From positions 69,248,062 through 69,312,061 of the forward strand of contig OY288242.1 in assembly GCA_958450325.1 (NCBI GenBank): a DNA stretch of 64,000 bases. Reading direction: 5' to 3'. The notes under the pieces are model-generated. The model was given only the letters and a program-made list of their open reading frames with translations. It ran no database searches and was not told where the DNA came from. Shown here in pieces: positions 11,348 through 25,300 of the stretch (position 1 is the first letter of the stretch; every line of letters begins with the position of its first letter). Made by a program: the position numbers and the translations under genes. Origin of the DNA: Agrostemma githago (Eukaryota; Streptophyta; Magnoliopsida; Caryophyllales; Caryophyllaceae).

Positions 11348-13204
11348 TATTTAATATGACTAATGTTATTAAATTTAATGCAATACTTACCATATTTACG
11401 ATCAAAAAATTAAAAAAAGAAAATTATATGGAGTATTATTTGATAAATATTTTATCAATACGGAGTATAAAAATCATATACAATTACTATTATTTTAATT
11501 ATTTTTGTAATGACATATCATCTAATCGACGGGTCATCCGGGTTTTTTCCTAAGCTAACGGATCATTTTGGTTTTGAGTCAATTGGATAGCGGGTCAAAA
11601 TTTTAAAGTTTTGACCCTAAAAAATGGATCGAATTTACGAGTTGAGTCAAAATTTGACATGACTGTTTTCTAATTAAATTTTTTTCTTATCTAATCATAT
11701 CCCCTAAATAAACAAATTAATTCCCAAAAAATACTCTACTAATTGCTAAATCTACAATCATTCGTGTAATCTTTTGAAATATAGGTACAATAATTAATGA
11801 GTATATATGATAAGAATAATATTGTCAAATATAGTGTAAAATTAATTATATGTTTTCCTGATCTAAAATAGGTAAAAAGTAAGACATTCGATATTATTTC
11901 CTACTTATATTTTGACCCTACTATCTATCATAATTTAGATTGCAATCCTATAAATTTTATGGATGACATGTAAAAAAAGAAGATAAAAATGTGAACAAGT
12001 ACTCTGCATTTATTACGGAGTATATGACTAAACATATTACTCACTAATCTTATACTCTCCATCATAATTGAATGTTGCTCCGTACATTTTCTTTATAAAG
12101 AAAGGCAAGGTAGTTAAAGAAAAAATGGTTTCATTACGCATAAAAACAAAAGGTAAAAAGACATTTTTCCAAAATAGAAACGTAAATTGTTGACATAGTA
12201 AAAGAAAAAAAAATGTAAACCATTGACTTAGACTAAGATAATAAAATTTTGTTAAGTCTATTCACTAAACTCTTTGCGTGAACAAAAATTAATTATAAAA
12301 CCGTGTTTAGGCACGAGTTTTGCACTAGTAATATCATTAAGATACGAATTCAATAATACAAAATCTTTTTATATTTTATCAAATGATTTAATAATATGAG
12401 ACAATAATCATAACACGATAGGACCATAGCCGTGTTAAATGTGGATTAAATTTAGAGGAAATAAAGTTGGGCGACATTAAGTAGTAGTAGTCCGTATTAG
12501 TGATGGTCTTAGTTGCACCATTATTGACACATGCCATGATGCACTATTTAATATGCTAATATCCTAATGACCAGTCCCATCGTCCTCTCACATTTCCAAA
12601 TCCTTAGGGGGACAACATGTTAGGAGTTGCAAGGACGAGAGAACATAGAGGAGGGTAGATGCCATCACAAATACGAGTAACAAATATAGGAATCTAAAAA
12701 GTTCGAGGGGTTTGGTATAAGTTCATTTTATAGGGCCCCGTGGTAGTGAATGAATTTCCTTACTAATACGGAGCATATAATTAAGTTGAGTAATTAAGTG
12801 GCATCCTGTACTCATGTGCTCAAAAATAAAGGGTGTGAAAAGGCAACCCCCTCTCACGTGGACGACTCGCCTATCATCTCTCTTCTTCCTTCTTTTTCCT
12901 TTTTAATTGTTTCCCTCTGACGACGTTATCTGTAATTTTTTTTATGATACGTTAAATATTATCAATTTATGAATGTATGTAAAAAAAGGAAGCACATCAC
13001 TTTTGTACGGAGTAGTATTTTGTTTTTTTTTCTATGTAAATCGATCATATTTGATACGTTATAAGAAAATAACAGATAAACCGTCACAAATAAGAATTTG
13101 TGTTTCTTGTTCCCCTCCCAACTAATCTTCCTACTTCTTCAACCATTTACTCTCCATTTTTTATTTAGTAAAATAATAAGAGTAAATGAATCATCCAAGC
13201 ACTC

Positions 13205-13263
<59 letters not shown>

Positions 13264-13352
13264 GGGGTATTCCATATAAAACGTTGGAATGGATGAATTA
13301 GTGAGTTAATCATCTTATAGGCTGATTAGCCAAGATAATTTGTCTAGGTTAA
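11348..13352. other. intergenic, no gene seen
   Basis: AT-rich sequence with no coding region or recognised mobile element, apart from the microsatellite listed separately. ACGGAGTAT-type words recur, as elsewhere in the window. Confidence 0.4.
13206..13262. repeat. (TTA)n microsatellite
   Basis: An unbroken run of about 19 ATT/TTA units. It translates as poly-Ile inside a meaningless small frame. Long perfect trinucleotide arrays like this are usually length-polymorphic. Confidence 0.97.
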
Positions 13353-14066
13353 GACTCTATTTGGTAAATAATGGATTAATATTGATAGAAGTCGATTAAG
13401 AAAACAGATTTGACTAGTATAATCAATTGACGATTTTGACTAGCAGGTTTAATTCGTAGATTGTTTTTATAGTGGTTGGTAATTAACAGTTTTAAATTAG
13501 TTGATTGTTTAACTGTTTTGTAAAATGACAAAAAAAAATACATGAACAAATACGAGTATTTGATTAAATATACGTCAACATATACATCACATCAACAACT
13601 TTAATAATATCTCTGATTTATTCTACTAGCCACTAAAGTCGAACAAATATTATCACGGAGTGTTGATATTTTTTCAGTTTATGAAATCTCGGTCGGAGAT
13701 TATAAATTGATTCAAATGAAATAACCTAACATGAATTAAAGAGTTCATAAACTCATTGTATATCAAATTGATGACATAAAAAATCAAGGAGAAGACGAAA
13801 GCGTACCTTTCAACTAATTAGAAAGGTTAATTTATGAAAGAGTTAGAATAACTAATACGGGGTACAATATATGGTTAAGGGATCTGCAAATGGTAAAGAA
13901 GTACAAAAAAAATAAATCCGCCAACTCGATATGCTTCTTCTAGCAGCATATTGCAAAACGACATATTGGATCAATAATCAGCATGATCAACATACTTTTT
14001 GGTCAAACATGTCAAAGGCTCCCAATATACTGATTTTGGCGTATACACCATCTACCAAACACCCTC
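13353..14066. mobile_element. Harbinger/Tourist-like MITE candidate (714 bp)
   Basis: The left end GACTCTATTTGGTAAAT and the reverse complement of the right end, GAGGGTGTTTGGTAGAT, form an imperfect terminal inverted repeat. TAA flanks both sides (13350-13352 and 14067-14069), the duplication expected for PIF/Harbinger-derived elements. No coding capacity was seen. Only two termini are available, so the family assignment is tentative. Confidence 0.55.
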
Positions 14067-14330
14067 TAAATGTTGATCAAATCAAATATTTTATTCCCAT
14101 ATGAGTACGGAGTATTTGTTATTGTACGTGGTGATGAATAATGAGATCATTTTCGATAATCTGACATTTTGACCTACAACACTATTTCCATATCAAATGA
14201 GTATATGATCCTCACTCTTGTCCGTTTAAACACAAATTATTGTTCGTGACGTGTGTATTCGTTACAAATTTGTGACATATCAAATGAGGTAAAAAAAACT
14301 CCATAATATACAACTCCCTCAATATATTAA

Positions 14331-15095
14331 CGAAATTACTTTTTTCTAACGCAACTTTACTCAATCCTAACGTATTTTTCTTTAGATTTTCAAATTTACC
14401 CTTATCATAATTCACCGTTCTCCCAACTAAGAACAACTTTTCTCTCATTTGTATACAACTATTCAAAATCACTGTTCTCCCAACTAAGAAAAACTTTTCT
14501 CTCATTTGCATACAACTATTGAAACCACAATTACAAAATTGATTATGAGTACTAATTCAATTAGTGATGAAGTAATCACCGTTTTTTCTAAATTACTTGA
14601 TTGGTTATGGTAATTACTTTTTCTAATTACTCTTTAATTGAAATTGAAAGATTAAATTAGGGTTTTGTTACTTTTTTTTCTAATTATTGTTTAATTGAAA
14701 TTGGTGAAGTAAATTAGGGGATCGATCATTAGCCCTAATTAATGATAAACTAATTGCAATTTTCCCTAAATCAATTGTATGGTTACATTAATTATTTTTT
14801 CTAATCAAAATTTAATTGAAATTGAAGGATTAAATTAGGGTTTAGTTACATTTTTTTATAATTATTGTTTAATTGTAATTGGTGAAATAAATTAGGGTTT
14901 AGGGAACGAATTAGAGGGTGGTGGTGGTGGTGGTGATGGGCGGCGGGTTGGGTGGTCGGATTCGATTAGGTCAAATTTGGAATTTTTTTAGAGAGAAAAT
15001 GAACATCACTTTTGAGAGCATTGGGAAATGACGGGGGCAAATAGGTAAAATATCGTTAGGATTGAGTAAACGCTCGTTAGGAAAAAACACGACCC
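14331..15095 (-). mobile_element. MITE family A, copy 2 (765 bp, inverted relative to copy 1)
   Basis: Same family as 10608-11347, in the opposite orientation, with its own 8 bp duplication TATATTAA at 14323-14330 and 15096-15103. Shared internal blocks include the GGTGGTGGTGGTGG tract next to GGCGGGTTGGGTGG, and AAATGACGGGGGCAAATAGG. Copy 2 has a local tandem duplication of about 50 bp (the word CTGTTCTCCCAACTAAGA and its neighbour at about 14415-14515), which accounts for its extra length. The different duplications show two independent insertions. Confidence 0.87.
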
Positions 15096-15103
15096 TATAT
15101 TAA

Positions 15104-16379
15104 TCTTCACCTCATTTTCCACTTTAGTTTTTTTTATTGTTCATCCATTTGTATTATTTTCATATTAATCTTTCTTATCTTCATTTTTTAATACTTTCTA
15201 TTATGTCTCACTTGTATCAACTTCGTTCTCATTTTCATTGTTTATTGTTTTTCCTCAAGAAGCGTGTATACAAAAATTTGATTTTTACCGACTATTTATG
15301 TCACAAAAGGAGAGGCTATAGTACATTAGTACCCAAAGCATAAGTTATAACTTGATTAAATACTGAGTGTAAAAAATACTCCACGATAGAAGGAATAGGC
15401 CGGTTAAATGTTACAAATACTCCTAAGTTAACAAAAATCACAAATTCTTACTTGTGATGGTCATATCCGTTGTAAGCGTGTGATGAGTCAAATATTACTC
15501 ATATGGGGTAGATAAGACAAAAACAAAATGTTTGTTCTGTCTTATCTATCACATATTCACATGGATAGTATTGACCTGTCGCAAGCTTTCGTTACAAGCA
15601 AGACTTGCTGAAAAAAAAAAAAAAAATAACGGATATTTTTGATTTTCGATTTTAGATTTTCGATTTTTGATTTAAACCTTGGCCACTCCATGGTCGACCT
15701 TTTCACAGTCTGAAACACTGAACTTCTGCAACTAACCTTCTCTGACCCAAACCGCTAAAACCAAGAAAACCCGCAGTAATTCTTAAATCTTGTATTCCCG
15801 CCCATTTCCCCCTCCCCCCTCTACGGTAATTTTTGTATTCCACCCCCTCCTCCCAATACCCAATAAATAACCATCTCCTGACGCCACGTCCTCACCTCCC
15901 TCCACGTCACCTTCATTTCAAAATTTCAAATTCCCTTCTATTATTATATTATATTAAAAAAAAAACATAATCAAAACAAAAACAAAGCAATCAATTTCCT
16001 TTTCCCTCTCTTCTCACCAGTTATTTGGCCTCAACTACTCTCTCTTCACCTTCTCCTCTCTCCTCTCTCCTCCCTCCTCCCTTGAATAATTTCAATCCAC
16101 ATTTCTCCAATTTAATTAACTTAATCTCTCATTAATCAATCCTCCTTTATTAACCTCAAATAATTACCTAAAAAAGAAGGGATAAAATCGGCAGCTTCAT
16201 CTTCACTCAAATGACATGAACAATAGCATGTGGAAATTTCTGACATTCCTTCAATTTCAAGTTTTCACATTCTAACTAGATAGATACGAGTAGATTACTT
16301 CAACTAGTGTTAGTGGTTATACTCATTATTGTAGGGAGGAAGTGAGTTGAGGTGGTTGAAACGACGTCGTTTTCAGTAG
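15104..16379 (+). promoter_or_regulatory. upstream region and leader of the kinesin gene
   Basis: The 1.3 kb before the kinesin start codon has no gene. From about 15700 the sequence becomes C/T-rich, with a strong CTCT tract at 16035-16085. This is typical of plant core promoters and 5' leaders that lack a clear TATA box (a Y-patch type). A CCACGTCAC word containing an ACGT core lies at about 15902-15911. The transcription start cannot be read from sequence alone. Confidence 0.4.
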
Positions 16380-19300
16380 ATGTCGAGGAGAGCAAGGAGT
16401 AGCTCACCCTTCAGCTACCGGAGAACGCCGAGCTCCTCCACCACCACTACTACGTCTTCCTCTACCTCCTCGTTTAACGCCCGGTTTATACCCAAGTCCG
16501 GTTCACTTTCTTCCGGTTCGAGATCCATGACGAGTTATGGGACTCGATCTCCGGTTCCGTTTTCGTCTTCCGTTGATGACTTGCTTACTACTGAGCCCCT
16601 GGATGCTCCCAAATCAACCACCGGCGGTGATAGTATCTCCGTTACCGTTCGATTTCGACCCTTGAAGTACGGGCATGTTTTTGTTAGTATTTAGATAGAT
16701 CTGATGTTTGATTTGACCTAGATCTTAATTTGATTTGATGATTGAAATTGAATCAGTGATCGAGAGTATCAGAGAGGAGATGAAGTTTCGTGGTATCCAG
16801 ATGGTGATAAGATGGTTCGCTGCGAGTATAATCCGGCAACCGCCTATGCATTTGGTAATCATCACTTCCTTCCAGTTTTAATTGATTTTTTAATTTATTT
16901 ATTCGGGTTTAAGCGCTGTGATTTTTTCTCCCACATAAATTAGCTGATATTATTGCATTTTTTTTAATTGTTGATTTGTAGGGATTGAATCATTGATTGA
17001 CAATGGTGGAATAGTGAATTGTTGCTAATTCAGCTTTAATTGCGACATTAATGTGAAATTGCAAATAATTGTGGACACTGTAGTGAAGTTACGAGTATTA
17101 TTATTCCTTTGAGTACGTAATATTTTTGCTGTTTGATTGTTGATATTTAGCTATTGGATCATTGAATTATTTAAACGACAATACAGAATCTGTTATTGAA
17201 ATGTGGAGTATGAATCATTGCTAAGCCGATGTTAATGTTGATGTAACAGTGAAATCGAAAATTATTCTGTTGTTTAACTTAAATGTCGAGTACATTTTTT
17301 GGTAGTTAAACGGATACTAAGATCACAAAAAAACATTAAAGAGACTATCTCTCGATAATGTTAACGAGATTTCTCTCACATGTTATAGGTAAGTTTTTCG
17401 TTTTAGTGTTGTGTCTCAGTGTCTAACACTAGCGTAGTGAGATTGAAAGCTATTGTTGCCAATGACCAAGTGGATGCTTTAATATAGAGTTGATATTATT
17501 GCCTTTTGTAACAGTTTTACTGTTGTAACTGTTGGTTTTAGAGATTCTAGTATTAATTGACGACGTAGAAGCTGCGTTGAAAGGTGGAACAGTTAATCTT
17601 TGCTAATTCAGCGTCAAGGGCTATGCAATGTTGTGATTACGAATAATTAAATGCATTGCTAACTGCAGATAAGGTGTTTGGAGCAACTGCGGCAACAGAG
17701 GATGTTTATGATGTGGCAGCTAGACCTGTTGTGAAGTCTGCAATGGATGGTGTAAATGGTAATTGCCGAAACTCTAACTCTTAATGATCTGTCTAGTCAG
17801 TGTTATTCTACCACCGAGGGTGCATACCTCATGCATGCAATCAGCTAGGTTGGGTTTCGACCATAAGTGTGTTCAAAACAAAGGAAACTGCTTAGTGAGT
17901 GCTTGAAACAAAGGAAATGTAGGATTTCATGCTCATTAATATGAAACTGCTTGCTGAAAATGCAGGTACTGTATTTGCTTACGGTGTTACTAGTAGTGGG
18001 AAGACGCACACAATGCATGTAAGTGACTAATATAACATGTATAGTCGGCATTAATTTGTAATCAAGGCATAGTTGGTAATGTCCGCCATAATTGTCAGAA
18101 TTCAAGTATTATCTTCATTGACTCATGTCTAGTGTTTCTCTTAACAGGGGGATCAAAACTGCCCTGGTATCATTCCCCTGGCCATCAAAGATGTTTTCAG
18201 CATTATACAAGAGGTAACCATACTTGCTGTCGTAGTTGAGTTTTGAGAAGTTAATTGGCTCTGAAAAGATGGATGAAGCTACAATCAGTAATACTTCATA
18301 CATTTTCATGCTTTATTTATGCATGATTGTTACTTGTGAGGTTCTAAAACTATTCTGTTTGTTGTTGTCACTGATTTAGACTCCAGGGAGAGAATTTCTG
18401 CTTCGTGTTTCCTATCTTGAAATTTACAATGAGGTAAGCTGCGATACATAAGCTTTCACTTCATATTTGCTGTTGACTTTTGATTTAGTTAAGGCTAGTC
18501 TTCCTAACTCCACGATTTGCTTTAGTTATTATATCTTTCCTTCCCAGTGTCTACCTCACTTTCTTTATTACTAACAGGTCATCAATGATTTGCTTGATCC
18601 CACTGGCCAAAATCTGCGTGTCAGAGAAGATGTCCAGGTTGGTATTATGTCAATTTTATTAACCTACTGATAGTTCCTATACATATCCTTCACTCTTCAC
18701 ATACTTTTGAACCATTAGGCGTTAGGACCAACAAAAACCATTTCTGATACCATCCTTTCCTGGATTGTTAGGGAACGTATGTTGAAGGTATTAAAGAAGA
18801 GGTTGTGTTGTCTCCTGGGCATGCACTGTCTTTTATTGCTGCCGGGGAAGGTTAGTCTTAAATAACAGGATGCGGGAGTTCTATATGGCTAATATTCCCT
18901 CTTTCTTTCAGTTAATAGAATAATGTTTGACATATGACCTCTCTTGTTGCAGAGCATCGCCATGTTGGTTCTAACAACTTTAACCTTTTTAGTAGCAGAA
19001 GTCACACCATATTCACCCTGGTAATACTTTTGATGTAGTGCAATGTTCGTTATTTTTGGTGGTTTAATGGTGATCTCAATTTTGCCCGCCTCATTAGTTC
19101 ATAGTCTTTTTCAAACCTGTGGTTATACTGATGCGCAGCTCCACAAGTCCACAAAGATGATTGTTGTTTTTATCGGTATCAGTATGCTTTTGGAAACAGA
19201 AGCTCAATAACTGTTCTCGTGCTCCATTTTGATTGGACCATGCAATTAGTTTTAGTAACTACTTTACATGCTTCTCTTTTATTGGACCATGGAACTAGTT

Positions 19301-22300
19301 CAAGACTTCAAGAGTTCAAGGTCATGTTAATGTGTTAGAATTATTTACCTAATCGGCATCATCATTTCCACAATACCTCCAAACAGGCTCTCCCTATATG
19401 CTGATTTTCATTCACTGCATTTACAAGTCACACTGCCAGCTAGGGCTATATATGAATCATTGTTGCTGCCCTAGGCCCTTAGCCCTATGCCTCCAAAAAG
19501 AGTCCCAAATTAAGACAATTTTGATCTACAGTAATAGAGGGGCTAATCACAAACTAAGACAGTAAGCAAGGAATCTATTAGGCATAAACTTCGAGGGCCG
19601 TAATCAGTTTAGCAGTGCAGATGGTTCTCTAATCCATTTTTCAAGCCCAATGGTAATTTTGTGTATAGATGTGTGTTGAGGTATAAGCCATTGATTGTAC
19701 ATCATCCATCGTCTTAGGCTTATGCTTGAGATGGTTCTTGCATGGAACCATATTCTACCTCATAAAAAAACGAAGGAACGGGGTTCTAAGAACTACATTT
19801 ATTAATTCATTGTATTCAAAATCCCAAACATCAAATGAGTGAAGGGGAAAGATTTGTTTAGAAATAGAAAAGCAACAAAGTCTTGGTCCCAATATTGTAT
19901 TGAAACGTGGGACATTGATTAAAGGGTGTCTATATACACATCTCGGTGGTCAATGATGTACAATGTGGTAGACTAGTAGTAGCTTATACCTGCATGGATG
20001 TCTATATACTGGGAATGCTAGGCAAATGTTCAAATTCATTAACTTTGTTGAATCATTAACTCTCCAAAGATAAGAATTATGAAAGCTGGGTATTTTTGTG
20101 AAGGTTCTGCAGTGGCCTTCAGCCGATATCTGTTTGTATGAATAACTAATATAGTTTCTGTTTTGCTGTGCAATTGCTCTTTTGCTCTTAGAATTGTGCA
20201 ATCTCTGTTTTATATGCTAACTAAAGCTTTTTAACTTGTAGATGATAGAAAGCAGTGCACATGGTGATGAATATGATGGAGTGATATTCTCGCAGTTGGT
20301 ATAATCACAGTCCAAGATTTTTTTTTGCGTGGTTGCGTTTTTTTTTGGTCTTTTAGTTTGAGTGTTTGACGAGAGTTTTGTTTTATTGCAGAATTTGATA
20401 GACTTGGCTGGATCTGAGAGCTCTAAAACTGAAACAACTGGCTTAAGAAGAAAGGAAGGAGCATATATCAACAAAAGTCTTTTGACTCTTGGAACAGTAG
20501 GTTTTCCAGACATGTTTCCTCCTAAATAAAATGGAGTTTAGGTTTTTGAGAACTAGGTTATATACTTATATCTTGCTGATGTAAAATTTTTGTTGAAGTT
20601 AAGCATAAAATGGTTTTCTCAAACACTTTCTTCATTCACTTTAACCTGCCCGTTTATCTGTCTTTATGTGTGAAGGTAATTGGGAAACTTAGTGAGGGTA
20701 AGGCTTCCCATATTCCGTTCAGAGATTCTAAGCTTACTCGCCTTCTTCAGTCATCTCTTGGTGGCCGTGGACATGTTTCGGTGAGTGACTAAAAGCATTT
20801 TCTAGTATAGTCCAGGCAGTTACTAACTTCGTAACTCTTTGCTGTCTTTCTATTATTTGAGGGGGTTTGGGACTTCGGTAGCATTGGGGATGAATATGTT
20901 GAAACTTCCACTGCTCTTAGAAGGAGTAAATCTATGTTACTCCAGCTCGTTTTGAAGCATCTGACATGGGTGCATGTCCAAGTGTCACACACCAATTCTT
21001 ATGAAAAATCCTTGTTAGGTGACAAAGGAGGTGCGCAAGTGTCATACTTATGTTCATTTGTTGGACACGAGTATGCACGGGACTAGGAAGAGTCAGAGCA
21101 TCATAAAAGTAATGACATACATTTTGTGCCAAAGAATGGGGTTTATATATTGTGTTTTACTCCGTATATAATGTTAAGATATATTGGGTAGGGTCAGAAA
21201 TCCGTAACACAGACTTCCGGATTTGTCTCCTGTAATACGCATATGCTTATTCTTTCCACGCTCTCAATTTTTGCAGCTTATATGCACAGTTACTCCTGCA
21301 TCTAGCAGCATGGAAGAGACTCATAACACCCTAAAGTTTGCTAGCAGAGCAAAGCGTGTAGAGATACATGCTTCACGTAACAAGGTGTGCCTTGTTACTA
21401 TTTTCCAATTGGTATATGTTTTCGATTTTGAATCACTACAAATCCCCTAATGATTATTATCTTCATTCTCCAGATCATTGACGAGAAGTCTTTAATTAAA
21501 AAGTATCAGCGAGAAATTTCAGTTCTTAAGGATGAACTCGATCAATTCAGGAGAGGAATGCTGGTAGGAGTGAGTCACGAGGAGATATTGACTTTAAAAC
21601 AAAAGGTGCATATTCATAGTTCATGAACTGCTTTTCCATACGTTTGGAGTAACTTTCTAATTACTGAGTCAATATTTGATTCCATTATAGTTGGAAGAAG
21701 GTCAATCCAAAATGCAATCTCGCTTGGAGGAGGAGGAAGAAGAAAAGGCTGCGCTTATGAGTAGAATACAGCGGTTGACCAAACTAATACTTGTTTCCAC
21801 GAAAAACACTATTCCTTCATATTTGGGTGATGGGCATCAGAGAACTCAGTCTCAGTCTGATGATGTAAGTTCCTATCAACAAAACCTGGGTCTAGAGTCT
21901 GGACTTGAGAACTTTTTACGCTGGTGTTTAGATATGTTTTGTTATTCACATTCCTGCTTTAGATGATTTTTTTTAATCTGAACAATTTGAATGTATTTTA
22001 ATGTTAATTGTGGTTTGAAGCTAAAATATATGGAGTATCTTCATAGTTTTGAACCTTTGCTTGCTTGATGGGTTCCAGAAATCTGAGCTTGGAGATGGTG
22101 AAATTAACAAGGGTTCTCCCTCATCTGAATTGGTGGATCCTTCTGCTGATCCGAAACACACAAGATCATCAAGCAAATGGGACAACGAACTTTCTGAAGC
22201 AGGCAGTTTGGTTAGAGCATCTAGTCAAGCTGGTGATCTCATGAGTATCTCAAATCTAACAACTGTATGCATCTTTTTATTTTTCAGAGCTTTATCCAAA

Positions 22301-25300
22301 TTAATTCTCTTTGCTTTATGTTCTTAAAGCCTGCCTCAGGCCAGTTGTTTTGAACTTCATGAGTCTGAACTCTGAAGATGTTGACTTTTCAGCATAAACT
22401 GACAATTACATTTCTAATTATCTCTACAACAACAGCAACAAAGCATTTGTCTCGATATACGTTAAAATTTTTACATGAATCATGGCATAAAACGTTTATG
22501 TGAGGCAAGTGTATAACTATGAGAAAAAAAAGAAGAAAAATGAATAACACGATAAAAAGTACTCCGTATGCCAGAATATTTAACAGTGGGTATTTAATTC
22601 ATTAGCTGTACTCACTGTTACTGGCTTACTCGCTTACTGCACATCTCGCCATGGTAGCCTTTATATTCTCAATCATGGGCACATCTAATGGTATCATATT
22701 GTGATTTGTGTCCTTTAAGTAATGCAGATGCAACTACTTCCCGCTTTGTCTATATTTTTGTCATCTTCCCGATTCCTAATGATGTTATGCCATTTGCTGG
22801 GATGCAGGATGATATTACCATGTCTGATGAGATGGATCTTGTTGTGGAACAAGTGAAAATGCTTGCTGGAGAAATTGCATTTAGCACCAGCACACTCAAG
22901 CGGTTAGTGGAGCAATCTGTCAATGATCCAGATGCCTCCAAGACACAAGTATTCCATCTTCTCTTTTTTCTAGCCTGATGCTTTTGTTATATGCTGAAGA
23001 ATCCATTTTGATATTTGTTGGCAAGCTTTTGGTAAAAGAGGTTCATTCCTTCCGTTGTCCATTCACTGATGTTAGTTTAAATATACAATGCTAGAGTGTG
23101 AATACTAGTTGATACTATCCTAAGTTACATGATATGCTAGTCAATTATAGAAGATACTAATCAATTATAGGAGATACATGAATCTCTAATTATGTACAGA
23201 ATATTGACATATTCTAGTACGCCCCCTCAGTCGAAACGGTAGGAGAACGGACGTTGAGACTGGATCGGAAATCGTCGAATAGGGCCCTAGGCAGGCCTTT
23301 AGTGAATATATCCGCATATTGGTAACGGGACGGGACATGTAGGACTTTTATTTGACCAAGAGCAACCTTCTCACGAACAAAATGTATGTCCATCTCAATG
23401 TGCTTAGTTCGTTGGTGGTTGACGGGGTTGCCGGCAAGATAGATTGCACTCACATTGTCACAATAGATGATTGTTGCTTTAGTGAGGGGACAATGGAGTT
23501 CGAGAAGGAGGTTTCGGAGCCAGCATGTCTCAGCAACAGTGTTAGCAACACCGCGATATTCAGCTTCAGTACTGGAGCGGGACATCGTGGGTTGTCGTTT
23601 GGAAGACCATGAGAGAATATTATCCCCGAGATAGACACAATATCCAGAAGTGGAGCGACGTGTATCGGGACAACCTCCCCAATCAGCGTCGGAGTAGGCA
23701 ATGAGAGATGCCGTTGATGAGGACCGTATAGTGATACCGTGGGCGGAGGTGCCACGGATATAACGAAGAATACGTTTCAGGGCCGCAAGATGAGGTTCGC
23801 GAGGGTCGTGTATGTAGAGACAAATTTGTTGGACTGCATATGTAATATCCGGACGAGTGATAGTTAAATATTGTAGGGCACCGGCAAGGCTTCGGTACAT
23901 AGTCGGGTCAGGGACGGCAGGTCCTGTGGCAGAACTGAGTTTGGCTTGTGTGTCTACCGGAGTTAGAGATGGTTTGCAATTGGACATGTTTCCACGAGCC
24001 AGAATTTCTTCAGCATATTTGGCTTGAGAGAGAAAAAGACCATCGGGACGTCGATCAACAGAAATTCCGAGGAAATAGCTGAGCGGGCCCAAATCAGTCA
24101 TTGCAAATTCTGAACGAAAGCTGCGAATAATGGACTTACGAAGCGAGTCAGAGGAGGAGACGAGTATGATATCATCAACGTACAGAAGGATAAAAGCCGT
24201 GTGATGTGGAGTCTTGAGAATAAATAATGAGTGGTCAACGCGACTGTGGGTGAAGCCGATAGAGGAGACATATGAGGCGAATCGTTGGTACCATGCCCGT
24301 GGAGCCTGTTTGAGACCATATAAAGACTTTTTAAGTAAACAGACATAATTGGGGTGTTGTCGATCACGGAAACCCGGAGGTTGATGCATGTAGACCGTCT
24401 CGGATAGGTGTCCATGTAGGAAGGCATTTTTCACGTCAAGTTGGTGGATGAACCATTTTTTTTTTCCAACTAAAAGAGGTTAGGTCGGAATTTTTGCGAG
24501 GAGTGATATTGTGAAGATAAGTGGCCATGGCTAAAGCGTAGGGCCAAAGGTTGGGTGGGACATTGGAGTGAGCTAGTAGGGTACGAATAATATTATTAAG
24601 GGTACGTATTTTACGTTCGGCTTTGCCATTTTGGCTAGAAGTGTGGGGACATGAGAAACGGAATTGAATACCATTGTCAGAAAAGAAATTGTGATATGGG
24701 GAATTATTGAATTCGCGGCCATTGTCACATTGGAAATTTTTTATTTTTTGATTAAATTGAGTAAGGATAAGTGAGTAGAATTGATTAAAAAGAGAGAAGA
24801 CTTGTGACTTATTTTTAATTGGGAACGTCCACAGGAAATTGGTGAAGTCGTCTAAGAATAGAAGGTAGTATCGGTGATTTAAGTTGCTCGGGATGGGGGA
24901 AGTCCATAGGTCACTATGAATTATATCAAACGGTAAAATAGTAGTGGAATTAGATGGATAAAAGGGGAGTCGGGTATGTTTCCCGAGCTCACAGGCATGA
25001 CAAAGAGTATTACGAGACAATTTATTACAAACAATAGATTTATTGGTACGTAGAGAATTTAAAATGTGGGCCCCCGGATGTCCAAGTCGGTTATGCCATG
25101 TCTCGGAGGTGACAGCCGAGAGGGCTAATAGGGCTTGGGGAGCAGCTTTATTTAATTTGGGGAGAGGATAGAGGTCACCATTGCTACTGCATCTCATAAG
25201 ACGGGTCCCCGTCCGCAAGTCCTTCACAGTAAAACCAAGAGGGTCAAATTCCACAGAGACAGAATTATCGGTAGTAAATTTACGAACAGAAACTAGATTT

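Noticed and set aside
11212..11553. 113-codon open frame on the plus strand
   Set aside because: It crosses the end of the MITE at 11347 and has no motif; a mirrored version at 14212-14511 shows it is repeat sequence, not a gene.
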